This document shows positions 48,699-57,711 of a stretch of 64,000 nucleotides of DNA, one piece after another. The notes beneath the pieces were generated by a model that was not told the origin of the DNA, made no database searches, and saw only the letters and a list, made by a program, of their open reading frames with translations. Source of the stretch: Prorocentrum cordatum (lineage: Eukaryota > Sar > Dinophyceae > Prorocentrales > Prorocentraceae). The stretch spans positions 274,133 to 338,132 of the forward strand of contig CAUYUJ010016294.1 of NCBI GenBank assembly GCA_963575745.1. The letters are read 5' to 3'. Every line of letters begins with the position of its first letter. Position 1 is the stretch's first letter. Both the position numbers and the translations under genes were made by a program.

Positions 48699-48875
48699 TT
48701 TTCTCTCTCTCTCTCTCTCTCTGTCTCTACACGCGCGTGGCTCTGTAGTTTCCCGCTGCGCTCTTCCACGCCACCCCGTTGACAATCCGACGTCCTCCAG
48801 GCCAGTCCACGCATCGCCGAAGATCTGTTGCTCCCGACTGGTGAAGTCCAGGGAGGCTTTGTACATATTCAGCAT
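47160..48875 (-). pseudogene. p600-family gene of element B (two apparent frameshifts)
   Basis: Exon 1 48875-48795 (MLNMYKASLDF...GLE) is joined by a GA-AG intron, 48794-48487, to exon 2 from 48486 (ESRQSRASHFLEAVKSL...). The joined frame is open, and the intron is filled with CT repeats. HMCHYLTEGLWGTIMDKDNSWEM...QIGARHPWDPMVKDVLAIL matches the p600 of element A. The frame changes near 48190 (between WEMKEG and MTDFLM) and near 47540 (between VLENAKV and KKKGDDSDEDE). The tail has RKRPSAAPACKRPSAAP and RRISRGAFTTRGYALFKKTDKVAASAAYNVAARFWD, a Lys-rich arm then a helical domain. It ends at 47160. Lys/Pro/Ala-rich arms are common in dinoflagellate nuclear proteins. Broken as read; small base errors could explain both shifts. 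Confidence 0.65.
48487..48794 (-). other. GA-AG intron of p600 (B) with CT microsatellite
   Basis: Donor CTGGAG|GAC, acceptor CAACAG|G. 48590-48725 is (CT)n. GA donors are a known dinoflagellate oddity. Confidence 0.6.
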
Positions 48876-48899
48876 GGCTGCGTAGACTCGCCAATGTCC

Positions 48900-49788
48900 G
48901 ATCTTCGAGCACACGCGGCTATAGCTACGACCAGCGGCGACGATCGTTCGACAACCGGCGAGAGCAGCTAATGGACAACGACGATGCACACTCGACATTC
49001 GATGGCATCAAGGGCCCCATGATTGCACAAACAAAGGGCTCCGCCTTATACAACTAAAGGGCACAGTGCACGCGACACTAAAGGGCGCCGCTTTCGCACA
49101 ACTGAAGGGCGGATTTTTTGTGCACAACGGAAGGGCCCCGCTTGCCGAACGAGCGGATTGGGTCTGCACGCAATGGGGGCGGCAATGCCACCGAAGATCA
49201 CACCTCGACGCCAACGTCAACGACTACCTCCCTCCTCCTCTCTCACCTTCCCCTCCGCATCCTCCCCCCCCCCCTCCCCCTCCTCCCCGTGCCCCCCCTC
49301 CTTCCCATCTTCCTCCTCCTCCCCCTCATCGCCCTCCTCCTCGCATCGAGTATCGTGTGTTGTAGTTCGTCATATGGTATCGTATATGCATGCATGAGCA
49401 ATCGTTTCGCGGTTGTCGATGCTGTGTGGCGTAATGCACGGTATGTATCATTGATATCGGCGAATCGCGCGACAATCAATCACGTCGGCAGCCGACGGTG
49501 TAACCGACAATTGGGCATCGCATGTCATGCAGTGGGCAGCGCGAGGACAACGCGTGAGCTTGACAATCATTGGTCATCGATGCGCCGCTGTTGTTGGACA
49601 TACATGCACGTTCAAACGCTGAAGGCGCAGGCGGGGTTGCGAGGTCGACAACCGACGGTGACGACAAAGACGTAGTGACTGGACGATGGTGATGATGAGG
49701 ATGGTGTTGATGATGTTTTACGCTGATGCGTTTCAAGATGTAGAGAACACGTCCTTATATAGAGAGATACCTCGCCTCGAACAACCAC
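48900..49788. other. Intergenic region of element B
   Basis: 49025-49145 has repeated ACAACTAAAGGGC and ACAACGGAAGGGCCC motifs. 49220-49345 is C/T-rich. 49345-49788 is unique. A weak leader-like CGTAGCTATAGCC (minus, about 48919-48933) lies 44 bases before the p600 start. No gene. Confidence 0.5.
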
Positions 49789-50382
49789 TCACAACATGCA
49801 TGCATCGGGGTCGCTTGCATTGGCATTGATGCTACGGGCAATCCAAGACGGAATGTGACCCGCAAGCCCTGCTGCGACCACGGTCTCATGCGCCGCGCAG
49901 GTCAGACCGCCGAAGTCACCGAAGCCCGCCTTCGGTTGCCACATCAGCGCGTAGACGGCGCGGAAGTTTGATGGGCAAGCTGGCGCGAGCCCCACGGCCA
50001 GATTGGCTCGACAATGCTCATCACCGGGCGTCCATTTGGCACCGCCTTGGACGTTCATCACCTCGATGATATCATCGTAGCAGAAGTCGGCGTACGTGAG
50101 CACGTAGTAGCCAAACTGCCATACACGATCGTTCATCTCGCGGCTGTCGCACTCACCGTCGTCGCGGATGGCGCCGATGAGCTGCCGCGCGGCCCCTGGC
50201 AGCGCGTGGGCACGCAACGGGGGGCCCCGCCCCGACGACGACGCGAATGCGACGTCGCCTGGGCGCACGAAATCCTCCTCTCTGTTCCATTCCATGGGCG
50301 ATATTGGGAGTTCAGGGAGCATGGCGCCGTGGGTGTCCTGGACTGCGCGGCGGAACGCATCGGCACTTGAAATGCTTGACAT
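49789..50382 (-). CDS. p197, small protein of element B (unknown)
   Basis: A 197-residue frame starting MSSISSADAFRRAV at 50382, 51 bases from a spliced-leader relict. That spacing is like the p240 and p600 genes of element A and is why I prefer this start over an upstream in-frame ATG. Contents: a Pro/Gly-rich part (SSGRGPPLRAH), then YYVLTYADFCYDDIIEVMNVQGGAKWTPGDEHC and a Gly-rich C-terminal part with CAAHETVVAAGLAGHIPSW. No transmembrane run and no known motif. It lies just downstream of the transposase gene. Element A has no counterpart that I can see. Confidence 0.65.
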   Translation of the reverse strand: MSSISSADAFRRAVQDTHGAMLPELPISPMEWNREEDFVRPGDVAFASSSGRGPPLRAHALPGAARQLIGAIRDDGECDSREMNDRVWQFGYYVLTYADFCYDDIIEVMNVQGGAKWTPGDEHCRANLAVGLAPACPSNFRAVYALMWQPKAGFGDFGGLTCAAHETVVAAGLAGHIPSWIARSINANASDPDACML

Positions 50383-50432
50383 GAGGCACTCGTGATGAGA
50401 TCGACGAGCCGAGCCAAACAACCAAAGCGTTG

Positions 50433-50451
50433 CTGAGCCAGACAGCTACGA
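50433..50451 (-). promoter_or_regulatory. Relict spliced leader before p197 (B)
   Basis: The minus strand reads TCGTAGCTGTCTGGCTCAG; CGTAGC and TGGCTCA match the leader, with a one-base deletion between. Confidence 0.65.
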
Positions 50452-50656
50452 AAGCGATGCGGATAGCGACAAGTGCGCTCGTGACATAATACATGGGGCG
50501 CGTGCGTGAGTGTGATTGGCGACGATAAGGCAATACGATGACCGACGTGATGATTGTATTGGGCAATGTGCGATGCATTGAACGACGAATCATAACAGCA
50601 CCGACATCCGCGACCACGAAGTGAAACAGCGCATGCATGAGACGAAGGCCCGGGAA

Positions 50657-52696
50657 TTAGAACATGATATCACCATCAGTGGACAGCTGTTTTGCAAGGA
50701 CTCTGGTTGGAGGAATAACTCGGCGGATCGTGCCTTGCACGATGCACCACGTAACTGCATCGACGATGTCATCGCAATCCACGATGGTCCTTTCATCAAT
50801 TGGTTCCCAACAGTTATGACCCAGTCCGCTCTTGCGACACCTCGTCACGCGAGCGACAATGCCATCGCCACCAGGGGATTGCCAGAAATCATCGGCAACC
50901 ACCACCTCGTCAGAGGACATATACAACATGTCCCCGCGGGCGACCTGTCCGTGCCGTAGCGCGGCCAAGTTCGACACGTGGAATGTCGTGCCCGGCACAT
51001 CTTGCTCAGACCAGGGGCCAAGGTATTTTGTTTGGAACAAGCTTAAATCACCAGTGAAGGCAACCATCTGCTTGGAAAGGATATATTTGATCACTGTGTT
51101 GTCGATGTGTCGGAATACATATAACGCACATCGCTTGGTAATCCTGTGCCTTCTCTCCGTCACGAAGCACGACAGCAATTTGCCCACGTACCTCATGTTC
51201 TCAGGCAAGTGCAGGGCCTGGTGGAATTTCGGCCTCGCTGCAGCTGGATACAAGCGAGTGAACATCTCGCCGTGCACCCTCAGCAAGCCATCTAACACGT
51301 CAACGTACCCCATCGCATCTGACGGTCCAATCTGCGAACATATACCGACTATCTTTGCCAACGCAACAAAACATCGCTTATGCTCCTGCAGAGGGCTTCC
51401 GCGAGGAACGCCGCCCTGAAGAAAGCACACCAGGATTGGGATCATGGTCAGCAAAATACCAGATAATGGTGATAGGCATGTGCACTTCGCCCCAAACCTG
51501 TTCTTGCTAAGCCACTTGCGATCGACCTTGCCATGTCGATTGGGCATGCGCCACTGCATCATGTAGTCCTGTACCACCTCGAGCTTGAAGTCGTGAGCGC
51601 GAACCGCCTGTCATATATAAGCGATCTCAGCGTTGGCAATGCCATTGTTCAAGAATGCGTGCATGGGATCTCTTAGCTTGTGGTCGATTGGCTTATAGAT
51701 CTGCCTCAGGTACCGATCTTCAATGATGCCCTCATCCACGACTTTGATGCCAAGGCACTGCTGCAGCAAGGCTCGCTGATCGACGGGACTGGTTGCAATG
51801 AGGTCGTATGCCTCGTAGACCTCGTCGTTCGTGTACTCGTCAAGCAACGCGCGGTCCCAGCAACGCATCGACACCGCGCCAGGGACGAGCGCTGCATCGG
51901 GTACGAGGTTGAACACGTTCTTGCATGTGATACACGGCTTAGTGCCACTTGCGCCTTTCGTGGCAGCAATTTGGTGATGAGCTTTTTCGTCACATAGAAA
52001 TCCATTAAACGTTGCTGTGACAATGAGTTCATGTCCGTCGTGTGTGGGGAGGCTGACGCCGTGCTTGAACGAGTGCCCTTCGGGAGGGGAGAACACGCGC
52101 ATGATCCTGCGCATGAGGCCTGACACTTTGCCATGCAATTTCTCCACCAACGTTGATCGAATCGTGCCGAAAGTCGGCCATGCCATTGTTCGCTGGAGCA
52201 ACCACCGCGGCCAATCCGCAAACGCCCAATAGATCGCTTGTAGTGTTCGCGATTTCTCAGGGCGAAGTGGGCTGCCAGGGCACACTTCGTCGATGTAAAT
52301 GATGATGCGAAGTGGGCGGCCAGTGCAACAGTCCGCCATGATCTTGGCAAAATGTGGCGACCTGCCGCACGCCTAACTCAGAAACGCCATTGGGTGTATA
52401 CAATCCCAACGGCGAAGTTCTGGCACCCCCAAGCCGAACTGCTGAATGACGGCCCCGCACGGCGTCATTGCATGGCCGTGCTGGGCGACTGACTCGCGCA
52501 ATTGCCGTCTGAGGGCTGACAGGCTATCATGCAGGACGCCCTCCTGCAGCACACCTGCCTCTTGTAGCGCGCTCAGCGCCTTCACCGCCCCAGTTTTCGT
52601 GCCGCACTGCGCTAGCTTCTCGTATAACTCACCACGTTGTCGCTTCGCGATGCCGCCGCTCACCGAGCTGCTGGCCCCGCGTTTGCGAGATGCCAT
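50657..52696 (-). pseudogene. DDE-type transposase-like gene of element B (two in-frame stops)
   Basis: One continuous frame from MASRKRGASSS at 52696 to 50657, interrupted only by TAG at 52373-52375 (MAFLS*ACGRSPHFAK) and TGA at 51611-51613 (EIAYI*QAVRAHDFKLEV). Order of motifs: IIIYIDEVCPGSPL (candidate first Asp); GFLCDEKAHHQ (second); GTKPCITCKNV (CxxC knuckle); LRDPMHAFLNN (helix before the last acidic residue); TERRHRITKRCALY. It matches the element A transposase in the same order. The N-terminal 100 residues are helical and basic. The start is about 30 bases from a spliced-leader relict. A TGG-to-TGA change would explain the second stop. Otherwise recoded stops, though none is known for this family. 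Superfamily probably CMC/EnSpm or Plavaka-like. Confidence 0.7.
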
Positions 52697-52724
52697 CGGT
52701 GTGCATGCGAGCGTGCATGGTCGA

Positions 52725-52747
52725 CAATGAGCCCAAATGAAACTACG
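52725..52747 (-). promoter_or_regulatory. Relict spliced leader before the transposase (B)
   Basis: The minus strand reads ACGTAGTTTCATTTGGGCTC then ATTG; CGTAG, CATTT and GGCTCA match with a 2-base insertion. Confidence 0.65.
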
Positions 52748-53783
52748 TGAGCGGGAGTGTGGCGTGAACATGTCATGACATTGTGCGCGATAATCGATTG
52801 TCGCATCGATAGCGGGCACGCCGACGACGACGACGACAGTCAGCAGATAGTCGAAGCCGACGACGATGGGGCCCAGGAGGCCCCCAAGCTGGCAGCAGTT
52901 TGTAGCCGTCGACGTCGCCATCGCCGCCGTCGCCGACGCCGACGTCGTCGACGCCGTCACCGTCATGCGTCTCGTCATGGTTGCCGTGGTCGTCGCATGC
53001 GTCGACACCCCGTTGCTGCCACGAGCCATTCCCAAATCAATCGTGCCCACGCCCCTTCCCCAACATGCTCAAAACAGATAGCTGCACACTGAATTGGAGG
53101 AGGAGGAGGGGGGCAGGTTGCCTCCGCGCACCGCGCGCGGACACATGCTGAGCACGCTGCAGCAGGCTCTCGAAAAGGCGTGGGAAGTGGTCCGCAAGCC
53201 CATTGCGCGCGCTGCACATCACTTAACTGGTTTGCTCCTGGACCCGACCCCCCCCAGGACCCCCTGGGCGTGATGGGCCTCGAGGCCCCAGGACCCATGG
53301 GACCATGCATGACTCGGAGTGGGCCTCTGCACGTGCGGGGCCAGATGGCCCCCTATTAGAATTCATGCGGGCCCAGGGCACGCTGCCCTCTGGACCTCTG
53401 GGCGCACGCGGGCGCCCGCGCGCCAAGCTGCGCGCGAGATGCGCGCGGGCTGCGTGCGAGTGCGGGGCCGCTCGCACCGAGCGGCGCGCGAGCCGCTCAC
53501 GCCGAGCAGCAAGTCGCCCAAATCGTCGGCCCATACTGGATGCCAACCCTGATACGAGCGGCTCGCGATACCTGAGTATGCCACTCGCGCTGGGCCGTGG
53601 GCGTACGATCTGCGAACGATACGGATACGTCCGACGTGCGCGAGCCCCGAAGTTGGCCCAACCGATCGCGACCGAATCGGCCGAACGTTCGACGATCATT
53701 CGAACTGGACCGACGTCACGATGATGATCATCACGTTGGGGCGTTGCCCACTGGGCAACGCCCCAACACCTCATCACCCAACT
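52748..53783. other. Intergenic GC-rich region of element B
   Basis: 52,800-52,990 is rich in GAC/GTC triplets, and 53,230-53,700 is GC-rich unique sequence with open but featureless frames. It contains the perfect palindrome listed separately. Confidence 0.5.
53735..53767. repeat. Perfect 33-bp palindrome
   Basis: Arms GTTGGGGCGTTGCCCA and TGGGCAACGCCCCAAC around one C: 16 perfect pairs. It lies 17 bases past the stop of the exon at 53784 on the minus strand, so it would be transcribed in the 3' end of that gene. Confidence 0.85.
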
Positions 53784-54276
53784 CTAGACCAATCGCACGA
53801 GCTCGATCATCGATCTGATGTGCGCCCACAGCCCAATGCGACGTGAACAACTCAAGGTGTACACGTGTCCGCCCGTCGACCTGTGGCGTGCATTGCGCAC
53901 GCAGCTGTGCACGAAGGCGCTCACGTTACGCACCTCGGTGCCGTCGGCCTGCTGCTTCAGCACATTCGGGATGACCTGGTTGGCCTCCCGCTTGCCTTCG
54001 TCGCCGAGCTGCGCCAGCAGGAACAGCTCCATGCGAGAGGTGTCGTCAACGCCAGCACGGCGCAGGACCGTCGACCAGGCGCGCGGGTCGAACTCGAAGA
54101 TCTCCCACGGCTCGGGCGGCACGCCCTTCGGGCGACCCTCATCATGCTCCTCCTCCTCCTCATCATCATCGTCACCCTCCTCCTCCTCCTCCTCCTCCTT
54201 CTCCTCCTCCTCCTCCCTGTTTAAGGCGTCCGAGAGTTGAGCATGTCGGTTGGTGTTCACCCGAGTGCCTCCCGGA
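53784..54276 (-). CDS. Exon with acidic run and C-terminal domain, probably of the RapZ-C-like gene
   Basis: An AG|G acceptor near 54290 opens the frame APGGTRVNTNRHAQLSDALN. A Glu/Asp run of about 30 residues follows, then IFEFDPRAWSTVLRRAGVDDTSRMELFLLAQLGDEGKREANQVIPNVLKQ and VRNVSAFVHSCVRNARH. It has no spliced-leader relict of its own and lies 3' of the RapZ-C-like frame on the same strand, which suggests it is a later exon of that gene. A separate gene is possible. Domain not named. Confidence 0.5.
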
Positions 54277-54719
54277 GCCCTGCGGGCGAACAGCCAAGAG
54301 AGCCCAAGGGGCTACCAGTTTAACGCGTCAGGGATTTGGACACTGTCCTGGGACTCTTATCCTCATCATCCACCTCCTCATCCTCCTCATCATCATCGTC
54401 ATCATCCTCCTCGCACACCACCACCCTTCCCTTCATTATATCATACCTCATCCATCGTCCTGTCCTCTCCGTTTTCCTGGCCCCCCCCCCTCGCGACCTG
54501 GGGGGGGGGTTCTTGTTCTCTCGAAGGCCCAGTGCCACTGGGCCGCCATGATGCACCGCAAGTCGCCACCCGCGAGCTCCCCCGCGAGTGCCTAGCACTG
54601 TCTGCTGGGGGAGCTCGCAGATGCATACTTGCGAGGCTGTGCGCCAGTTGCGTGCGACGGCCCACGATGGCTCCAATGCAGACTAACTATTGCCTAACCC
54701 CACCCCCCACCCCCTTCCC

Positions 54720-55927
54720 TCCCCCACCCCGTGAGGTAGCACCCTGTTCCCATAGGTGGAGGTGCATTGGCATTTGACGGTTAGTAGCCGCACCTGCGGT
54801 GGTCCTGCCAGCGGCGCCGCCGCCGCTTGCGGCGCCTGCATGAAGGGCGAGGCCGTCGGCGGCACCACCATCGACACCGCGATCGACGGCGGCGGCGCCG
54901 CGGGCGCCGCGGGTGGCGGCGCGGTCTGCTGGGCCTGCAGCGCCAGCACCACGGCCTGCAAGGCGCTCGTCACGACGTCCGTCGGCGTGGCAGCCGATGT
55001 GGCCGCGGCAGCCGCTGCGCCGCCCTTGAGGTAGGCTGGCGGCGCCGTGGCTGGCGGTGTCGGCCCAGTCTTGGCCACCGCCTCGGCCTTGGGCCTCTTC
55101 TTCGGCTGCGCCTCCACGACCTCGTCGTCGTCGTCGGCCCTCCGCGGTGGCGTCGTGGGGCGACGCGCGCCCGTGGGCGACGGCCTCGGAGCGCGCTGCA
55201 TGTCGCCGAGGTCGGTGGCGCCTGCAGGCGGAGCGCCAGCCAGCAGCACCCAGTTGCCGTTCTCCGTCTCATGGTGCTTGTTGATGCCCGCCATCATCGA
55301 CCACATCTCGTCGTAGTTCTGCTGGCTCTCGATCCTCTGCGACACCACGTCGAACGCGTAACCGCGATCGAGAGGATCGGCGATCATGGCCCACGGCTTC
55401 GTGGCCCACTGCCTCGCCTGCGCGATGACCCTCTGGTGCTCAGAGGTCTTGAGGTTGAACATGTGAAAGCACTCCACGTTGAACACCCTGCTGCTGTCGC
55501 CGTTGCGCACGTAGTTCAAGCACTCCTTGGTGGCCCTCCCCAACGTGTTGCTGCGATGCCAGCCCTTGGAGCAATTGATCAAGAGCACGACGCCCTTGAT
55601 GCCGGGCTCGAGAATCAGCTGCTCCGCGGCCGCGAAGACGCCGTACACGACCTCCTTCACGGCGCGCATGAATGTGTTCTGGCCGAACACGCTCAAGATG
55701 GTCTTCGGCGAGGAGCCATCCTGGTCGTGCGACACTCCGTCCAACCCAGGATCTCGCATGACCTGCCTCAGGTCCACCTTGAACGACACGATGTCGGACT
55801 CCTCGACGATCCGCGACGCCCAGACCGACTTGCCGTGGTGCACCTCACCGTATGTGAGGATGGCAACTGGCACAGGGATCGCGTGCTCGCGCACGTAGGC
55901 CGCAAGCTCCTGCGCGTGCTCGTCCAT
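54720..55927 (-). CDS. RapZ-C-like / PTP-loop protein of element B
   Basis: Start MDEHAQELAAYV at 55927. Residues about 10-140 fit a RapZ C-terminal-like fold: VPVAILTYGEVHHGKS; FKVDLRQVMRDPGLDG, like the D-x-R-x-x-x-x-P element; then GVVLLINCSKGWHRSNTLGRATKECL. The last has CSKGWHRS, a C-x5-R-S loop as in RapZ (C-T-G-G-x-H-R-S) and in protein phosphatases. In bacteria RapZ binds small RNA; for eukaryotic relatives the role is unknown, so I make no functional claim. Then HQRVIAQARQWA, an acidic hinge, KKRPKAE (possible nuclear signal) and a Pro/Ala-rich tail. The frame probably ends by splicing at about 54720-54790. A spliced-leader relict is about 96 bases before the start. Element A lacks it. 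Confidence 0.65.
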
Positions 55928-56022
55928 GGCGCGCGATGGGGGAGCGCAGCACGACGGCGCGCTGGAGCGTCGGGCCCGTGGGGCGCGTGCGCGCTGGAGC
56001 CCCGGGCGGTGCTCAAAGGCTC

Positions 56023-56043
56023 GAGATAGCCAAAACGGCAATG
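56023..56043 (-). promoter_or_regulatory. Relict spliced leader before the RapZ-C-like gene (B)
   Basis: The minus strand reads CCATTGCCGTTTTGGCTATC; 14 of 21 positions match, with TTTTGGCT unbroken. Confidence 0.6.
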
Positions 56044-56713
56044 GCGATGACAACGATGATGGACGTTACTTTGCCCATAATTTCTGTACTGATCAGAGCA
56101 ACGGTTGATGATGGTGACTCATGGCAATGACGATGATCATACATAGACATATACATATACATATACGGGGCGTCATGAAGTCGCTGGTGGGGGCTGAAGC
56201 AAGGGCGTCGGCAGGCATGTGTCGACCATCGTTCGTATGAGATCCTCAGCGTGGGTGTCAGAAGCGATGGCGATGATGATGATAATGGGGGTCGCATCGG
56301 TCAGTCGGCCATTGGTGGTCGACAATTGGCATGCTAACGAACCAATGCTGCATGTGATAACAATGTCCTGAATGTGCCGCGATGGCCGAGTAGTAACGTG
56401 GGTGTACATACGCAGAGCGCACAATGTGTCACATGGGCGATGATGACGATATGTTTAGGGGGGCATGCGCGCGGTAGAAGGATGCGGATGATGGGCACGA
56501 CTACGATTGACGAGTTGTGTATCCTATCATGTTAAGTGTTGTTGCACGGCGCTCCTCAACACGACCACCGAGCCCGCAGTGATTGGCGAGATGACGCAAC
56601 ATCTCCGCCCACGAAGCGGATGCTCAACTCCCAACGCATGCGCTCTACACACGACTGAGAATGCAAAACAACCCCGCGTCGCACGCTCTACACAGGCACC
56701 GTGCTACCGTGCA
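56044..56713. other. Intergenic region of element B, no gene
   Basis: Unique AT/GC-mixed sequence with GATGAT and CATATACATATACATATAC runs (56145-56165). Open frames are short. Confidence 0.5.
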
Positions 56714-57457
56714 TCAGTCACGAGCTCTTACTCGATCGTCCTCCTCCTCACTAGCCGTCCCCGCGCCCTCCGCGCAAGAATGAGCCTCGGCGACGCCATC
56801 GCCGACCTGCCAGGACTGAGCCTTCCCCGCCGCGACCTCGACAGAGTTGCCGTGAATGTCCAGCCTGAAGTACTTGCTGGCCTTGGCGCCGTCGTCGCTC
56901 TCCTTACAAGCCCGAATGCAAGCCCGACCGTTCTTGTTGGTGACCCACATGTGCATGAGACCCAAGTTCGCGATTGGGGACTCCTGCTTGCGCTGCTTCG
57001 CGTTGTCGAAGGCATCGAACTGGGCCCGCATCACCCTCGACAAGTACGCGAGCGCCGACGAGTTGCACTCGACCAGAAGATCAGGCACCCCAGGCTTGTT
57101 CAGGACGACCTTGATGCTGCGGGACGGCCCATCGCCCATCGCAGGCAACGTGACCTCCTTGAACGTATCTTCGGCCACAAGCAAGCGCGACAGCGCTTCC
57201 CTGGTCCAGCGCTTGTTCCTCACCTTGCACTCCGAATAGACGGCGTCGTCCTTGAGCTTGCGTGTGTCGTTGATCAGCGTAGTCCGATTCGACGGCCTGT
57301 CGCGCTGCTTGCTCCTGAGCCCATGCAGGAACAGCTTGTCGGCGAGCCAATTTGAACTTAAGCTGAAGAACTGCTCGCCGCCAACTTCGTAGATGCGGAT
57401 GTGCACGCTCACACCGCCAGGGCCGATGACTTCAAAAGCTGGCTTGAGTTCGAATGC
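56714..57457 (-). CDS. p240-family protein of element B (intact)
   Basis: Start MAFELKPAFEV at 57457, the first ATG after a spliced-leader relict at 57471-57490. About 247 residues. Contents: EVIGPGGVSVHIRIYEVGGEQFFSLSSNWL; RTTLINDTRKLKDDAVY; FKEVTLPAMGDGPSRSIKVVLNKPGVPDLLV; then NSSALAYLSRVMRAQF. The second half has GLMHMWVTNKNGRACIRACKESDDG and an acidic tail. The middle matches the frameshifted p240 of element A. It lies directly downstream of p735 in both elements, the best-conserved gene order. Function unknown; a role with p735 is plausible by order only. Confidence 0.75.
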   Translation of the reverse strand, partial: AFELKPAFEVIGPGGVSVHIRIYEVGGEQFFSLSSNWLADKLFLHGLRSKQRDRPSNRTTLINDTRKLKDDAVYSECKVRNKRWTREALSRLLVAEDTFKEVTLPAMGDGPSRSIKVVLNKPGVPDLLVECNSSALAYLSRVMRAQFDAFDNAKQRKQESPIANLGLMHMWVTNKNGRACIRACKESDDGAKASKYFRLDIHGNSVEVAAGKAQSWQVGDGVAEAHSCAEGAGTASEEEDDRVRARD

Positions 57458-57470
57458 CATGCTTGACCAA

Positions 57471-57490
57471 TTGAGCCACGCTGGCAACTG
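57471..57490 (-). promoter_or_regulatory. Relict spliced leader before p240 (B)
   Basis: The minus strand reads CAGTTGCCAGCGTGGCTCAA; GCCA and TGGCTCAA match, with the T run changed. Confidence 0.55.
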
Positions 57491-57711
57491 CATCGATTAG
57501 TGATGAAAGTGTGACGTGCTATGGTAGCGACAGCGATTGACGCGATAAGGGTCGACGAGTGTATAATCGGCCGAACTACACATCAAACTCTAAAGCGTGT
57601 CGCGTTCATATGGCGCTTGGGGCTCGCCCACAATTGGAGCTCCCCACCCGCCCAATCCTGATAGCCGCGCGTGCACGCTGAGCGACGCACGCATGCGAAT
57701 GCCCAGCGGTC

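Noticed and set aside
53223-53777. 184-codon frame between transposase and RapZ-C-like genes
   Set aside because: GC-rich, Arg/Ala/Pro-dominated, no similarity to other element genes and no leader relict.
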